Below, piece after piece: positions 12,181-15,561 of a DNA stretch of 15,561 bases; the first letter of the stretch is position 1; each line of letters opens with the position of its first letter. Origin of the DNA: Bacteroidales bacterium UBA6117 (GTDB taxonomy: Bacteria > Bacteroidota > Bacteroidia > Bacteroidales > VadinHA17); NCBI GenBank assembly GCA_002428385.1, contig DIWB01000038.1:1-15561 (forward strand), in the 5' to 3' direction. Below the pieces are notes generated by a model. It did not search any database. It was not told where the DNA came from and was given only the letters and a program-made list of their open reading frames with translations. A program made the position numbers and the translations under genes.

Positions 12181-15012
12181 ATGAGAAAAATAAAGCTTCT
12201 TTTAATCGCTGTAATTTCGTTCTTTATTCTGATAAATGCGGAAGCTCAGATTACTTCGCTTTCAGATCCAATCCCTCCCGATCCGGTCATAAAAATCGGG
12301 AAGCTTGACAACGGGCTTACATATTACATAAAGAAAAACAGCAAGCCTGAGCAAAGGATTGAGCTTAGACTGGTTGTCAACGCCGGTTCAATATGCGAGA
12401 CGGACGGTCAGCAGGGACTGGCTCATTTTATGGAGCATATGTGTTTCAACGGCACCAGGAACTTCCCCAGCAACAAGATAATACAGATGCTTGAGGAGAT
12501 GGGAGTCCGGTTTGGCTCGGAGCTTAACGCCTATACCGGATTTGACGAAACCGTGTATATGATGAAGATACCCTCCGATAAGGAAGAGTGGATTGACAGG
12601 GGCTTTCAGGTGCTTGAGGACTGGGCTCACCAGGTTAGTCTTGATGAAAAGGAGATCGACAAGGAAAGAGGGGTCATTATTGAGGAATGGAGAATGGGGC
12701 TTGGCGCCGATGACCGGATGCAGTCAAAGTATATTCCCGTTCTTTTCAAAGGCTCCAGATATGCAGAAAGGCTGCCCATCGGAAAGATTGACGTGATAAA
12801 AAGCTTTCCTTACGACACGCTCAGGGCATTTTATGAAACATGGTATAGACCCGACCTGATGGCTGTTGTGGTTGTAGGAGATATTGATCCTGCAGCTGCC
12901 GAAACCAGGGTAAAGGAGTATTTCGGAAGGATAGCAAGGGCTAAGGCGCCAAAGCCGAGAGTGGAGTATCCGGTACCCGGGAATGAGGAACCACTTGTGA
13001 GCGTGGTTACCGACAGGGAGGCGCCAGGCAGCACCATCCAGGTAATGTTCAAGCACCCGGCTGCAGGTTCTGTTACCTATAGTGACTACAGGAACTCGCT
13101 GTTCAGAATGATTTTCACTTCAATCCTGAACAAGAGGTTAATGGAGATCACCCGGAAGCCTGAAGCCCCATTCCTGATGAGCGGAGCGGAATATGGCTCA
13201 TTTATAGGCCGTTCAATCGATGTGTATGGATTATTCGCGGCGGCCAAGGAGAACAGGATCGAGGAGAGCCTCGAAGTTATGATGACGGAAAATGAGAGAG
13301 TAAGCAGGTTCGGGTTTACTGAAGCCGAGCTGGAAAGGGAGAAGAAAGATATCTACACTATCTATGAAAACGGGGCGATGGAGGCTGACAAAACAGAGTC
13401 GGGCACATTTGCAGACGAGTTCATAAGGAATTACCTGACAAGTGAATCCATTCCGGGTTACCTTAAAGAATTCGAACTCGTTAAGGAGTTGCTTCCGGGC
13501 ATCACCCTTGATGAGCTTAATGAAACCGGGCGAAAGTGGACAACGGAAAACAACATGCTGGTGCTGGTCACCGCTCAGGAGAAGGAGGGTATTGGTGTGC
13601 CATCGGAAAAAACGGTGACAGACATTATAAAATCAGTAAGTTCGAAGGAAATTGAACCCTATGTGGATGAGGTGGCTGATGTTCCCCTGATTGAAGAGAT
13701 GCCGTCGCCATCGGAAGTTACCGCCAGGGTTGAGAATACTGTTTTCGGATTCACTGAACTGACTTTTGGAAATGGAGTCCGGATGATTCTGAAGCCCACA
13801 GAATTTCAGAATGACCAGATCCTTCTTTCATCCACAAGCCCGGGCGGAACTTCACTGTATCCGGATAACGATATAATGTCGGCGATGCTGGCATCGACGG
13901 TTGTCACCCAAAGCGGAGTGGGGTCGTACGATTATATGGGCTTGCAGAAAAAGCTGTCGGGAAATACGGCGAAACTCACGCCATTTATTAATGAGTTGAG
14001 GGAGGGAGTCAACGGAAGTTGTTCCCCGAAGGACCTGGAAACCATGCTTCAGCTTAATTATCTTTATTTCACCGCTATCCGGAGGGATGAGGATGCGTTC
14101 AGTTCCTATGTTTCAAGAATGAGGAATATGATCCGGCCGATGAGAGCTAATCCTCAGATCATCTTCACCGATACACTTACAAAGATTGTTACTATGAATT
14201 CACCGAGGGAGATAGCTGTTCCGACTGAGGCCCAGCTCGATCAGGTAAATCTCGACCGGATAATCGAGATTTACATGGATCGTTTTTCCGATGCCGGTGA
14301 TTTCACTTACGTGATGGTAGGGAATTTCAACACTGATGAAGTAATACCTTTGCTTACGAAGTATATCGGCGGGCTGCCTTCGACCGGAAGGAAGGAGACA
14401 TGGAGGGATGTAACGCCGGAGTTTCCCGGGGGCCGTGTAATCGTTGACGTACCAAGGAATTCGGAACCGCAGAGCCTGGTGGCGATGGTGTGGAACGGCG
14501 ACTTTAAATGGAAAGATAAGGAACGCCAGGGTTTTGCCATGATGACCGACCTGATGTCGATAAAACTCAGGGAAGCAATGCGTGAGGAGCAGAGCGGAGT
14601 TTACGGGATCAGTTTTGAAGGCACTCCTTCGAAGTTTCCCACGCCTGAATATACTTTGACCTCAAGCTGGGGATGTCATCCCGACAGCATTTCGATGCTT
14701 ACCCGGACAGTGCTCACCGAGATTGAAAACTTAAGGAAGAAAGGTCCCTCCGTGGAAGACCTGAACAAGGTTAAGGAAACACTTATCAGGGCAAGGGAAA
14801 CAGCCATGAAAGAAAACAGTTTCTGGCTTTCGGCACTTCAGAGTCATTACATGTATGGAACAAATCTAAGGACACTCGATGAATACAGGAGTTTTGTCAA
14901 CTCCTTCACTCCCAAAGATATCAGGAAGATTGCTCTCAGGTATCTGGATACCCGGAACTATGTGAAGGTGGCTTTGCTGCCTGAGACCGGAGTGGCCGGA
15001 ACCAATCCCTGA
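12181..15012 (+). CDS. M16 family (pitrilysin/PqqL-like) zinc protease
   Basis: A 943-residue protein. I start it at ATG 12181 because the next residues, M-R-K-I-K-L-L-L-I-A-V-I-S-F-F, form a signal peptide with a plausible cut after N-A-E-A (22). The frame stays open further upstream only over the divergent neighbour. The first M16 lobe has the inverted zinc motif H82-F-M-E85-H86 and, after the usual gap, E-R-G-V-I-I-E-E-W (162-170) supplying the third ligand, probably E169; D-N-G-L-T-Y-Y-I (43-50) is the family start. The second half (from about 515, F-T-E-L-T-F-G-N-G-V-R) is a second M16 repeat without HxxEH, the normal inactive half of a two-domain clamshell. Periplasmic degradation of peptides or misfolded proteins is inferred. 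The gene diverges from the oxidoreductase, with 169 bases between. Confidence 0.93.
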   Translation: MRKIKLLLIAVISFFILINAEAQITSLSDPIPPDPVIKIGKLDNGLTYYIKKNSKPEQRIELRLVVNAGSICETDGQQGLAHFMEHMCFNGTRNFPSNKIIQMLEEMGVRFGSELNAYTGFDETVYMMKIPSDKEEWIDRGFQVLEDWAHQVSLDEKEIDKERGVIIEEWRMGLGADDRMQSKYIPVLFKGSRYAERLPIGKIDVIKSFPYDTLRAFYETWYRPDLMAVVVVGDIDPAAAETRVKEYFGRIARAKAPKPRVEYPVPGNEEPLVSVVTDREAPGSTIQVMFKHPAAGSVTYSDYRNSLFRMIFTSILNKRLMEITRKPEAPFLMSGAEYGSFIGRSIDVYGLFAAAKENRIEESLEVMMTENERVSRFGFTEAELEREKKDIYTIYENGAMEADKTESGTFADEFIRNYLTSESIPGYLKEFELVKELLPGITLDELNETGRKWTTENNMLVLVTAQEKEGIGVPSEKTVTDIIKSVSSKEIEPYVDEVADVPLIEEMPSPSEVTARVENTVFGFTELTFGNGVRMILKPTEFQNDQILLSSTSPGGTSLYPDNDIMSAMLASTVVTQSGVGSYDYMGLQKKLSGNTAKLTPFINELREGVNGSCSPKDLETMLQLNYLYFTAIRRDEDAFSSYVSRMRNMIRPMRANPQIIFTDTLTKIVTMNSPREIAVPTEAQLDQVNLDRIIEIYMDRFSDAGDFTYVMVGNFNTDEVIPLLTKYIGGLPSTGRKETWRDVTPEFPGGRVIVDVPRNSEPQSLVAMVWNGDFKWKDKERQGFAMMTDLMSIKLREAMREEQSGVYGISFEGTPSKFPTPEYTLTSSWGCHPDSISMLTRTVLTEIENLRKKGPSVEDLNKVKETLIRARETAMKENSFWLSALQSHYMYGTNLRTLDEYRSFVNSFTPKDIRKIALRYLDTRNYVKVALLPETGVAGTNP

Positions 15013-15018
15013 AACCGG

Positions 15019-15037
15019 AAAAACCGGCAGATGCCGG
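15019..15037 (-). terminator. Terminator of the deoxynucleoside kinase gene
   Basis: On the minus strand CCGGC-ATCT-GCCGG is followed at once by five T. It lies 33 bases past the kinase stop and between the two convergent stops, so it most likely ends the kinase transcript. The plus strand lacks a T-run. Confidence 0.55.
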
Positions 15038-15070
15038 CTGTAGTATCGGATGTGCGGGGATCAGGCGATA

Positions 15071-15561
15071 TCAGAACAATCCGTGCAATTCGGCATTGAT
15101 CTTGTCGATGACCTCGCTCAGGTGGTCGTTGTTATTAGGGAAGTTGTAATGATCGGCTTCGATGATAAGCATTTTTCCCAGCTTGTACGACTGAATCCAT
15201 GCCTCGTATCGTTCGTTAAGCCTTTTGAGGTAATCGAGACGGATTGAGCTTTCATACTCCCGGCCCCTTTTCTGGATCTGGTTTACAAGTGTCGGCACCG
15301 AAGCCCTGAGGTAAAGGATAAGGTCGGGCGGCTGGATGAGGGAGCTCATCAGGTTGAAGAGAGCAGTGTAATTATCAAAGTCACGGGTCGACATCAGTCC
15401 CATTGAATGAAGGTTGGGTGCGAATATGTAGGCATCCTCGTAGATGGTCCTGTCCTGCACAATATTCTCGTCGGCTTTTCTTATCTGAATGACCTGGCTG
15501 AAACGGGAATTAAGAAAGTAGATCTGCAGGTTGAACGACCATCTCTGCATGTCCTCATAGA
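15071..15561 (-). CDS. Deoxynucleoside kinase, 3' part (5' end outside window)
   Basis: The frame is open to the window edge: the codons before the internal ATG at 15548-15550 read Y-E-D, giving Y-E-D-M-Q-R-W-S-F-N-L-Q-I-Y-F-L, a typical interior sequence of the deoxyadenosine/deoxyguanosine kinase family. The start and the P-loop are therefore missing to the right, not absent; about 160 of the usual 200-odd residues are here. Seen: Q-D-R-T-I-Y-E-D (32-39 from the internal Met), where D-R is the conserved substrate-side motif, and the lid arginines in K-R-G-R-E-Y-E (93-99). The enzyme phosphorylates deoxynucleosides for salvage in the cytoplasm. It converges on the M16 gene, with a hairpin between the stops. 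Confidence 0.88.
   Translation of the reverse strand, partial: YEDMQRWSFNLQIYFLNSRFSQVIQIRKADENIVQDRTIYEDAYIFAPNLHSMGLMSTRDFDNYTALFNLMSSLIQPPDLILYLRASVPTLVNQIQKRGREYESSIRLDYLKRLNERYEAWIQSYKLGKMLIIEADHYNFPNNNDHLSEVIDKINAELHGLF

Overview
The window looks like a chromosomal segment of a member of the phylum Bacteroidota, probably near the Bacteroidales; the order is not certain. The evidence is the set of families: an MG2 / TonB-plug surface protein, a six-bladed beta-propeller lipoprotein paired with a C39-peptidase ABC exporter start, a lipoprotein GH130-type glycosidase, a Tat-exported Gfo/Idh/MocA oxidoreductase, a pitrilysin-like M16 protease and a deoxynucleoside kinase. Two perfect TAnnTTTG boxes, the -7 element of Bacteroidota promoters, and mostly weak Shine-Dalgarno sites fit this.

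The left half (1 to about 7.8 kb) is AT-rich, loosely packed and decaying. It holds the tail of an upstream gene; an MG2/TonB-plug gene split by one in-frame TAA (391-2865); a lone unknown lipoprotein gene (3167-4069) with hexanucleotide repeats on both sides; a 1.2 kb gene-free stretch full of palindromes and repeats; a beta-propeller lipoprotein gene (5279-6445); and, 6 bases after its stop, the first 32 codons of a C39 ABC exporter ending in a stop. A two-gene MNT nucleotidyltransferase/HEPN module (6691-7403) follows directly, with a perfect -7 box only 6 bases before its start codon. A 72-base sequence occurs twice, upstream of the MG2/plug gene and upstream of the propeller gene, in the same orientation.

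The right half (7849 to the end) is more GC-rich, intact and conventional. It holds the GH130-like lipoprotein, an M48 metallopeptidase lipoprotein, the convergent Gfo/Idh oxidoreductase sharing a strong bidirectional terminator with M48, a divergent M16 protease, and the 3' end of a deoxynucleoside kinase entering from the right edge. Most products are predicted to be envelope or exported proteins; only the MNT/HEPN pair and the kinase look cytoplasmic.

No clearly new multi-gene system is visible. The best leads are the premature stop in the MG2/plug gene, the beheaded peptide-exporter locus, the paired 72-base upstream repeat, and the possibly leaderless MNT/HEPN module at a breakpoint.
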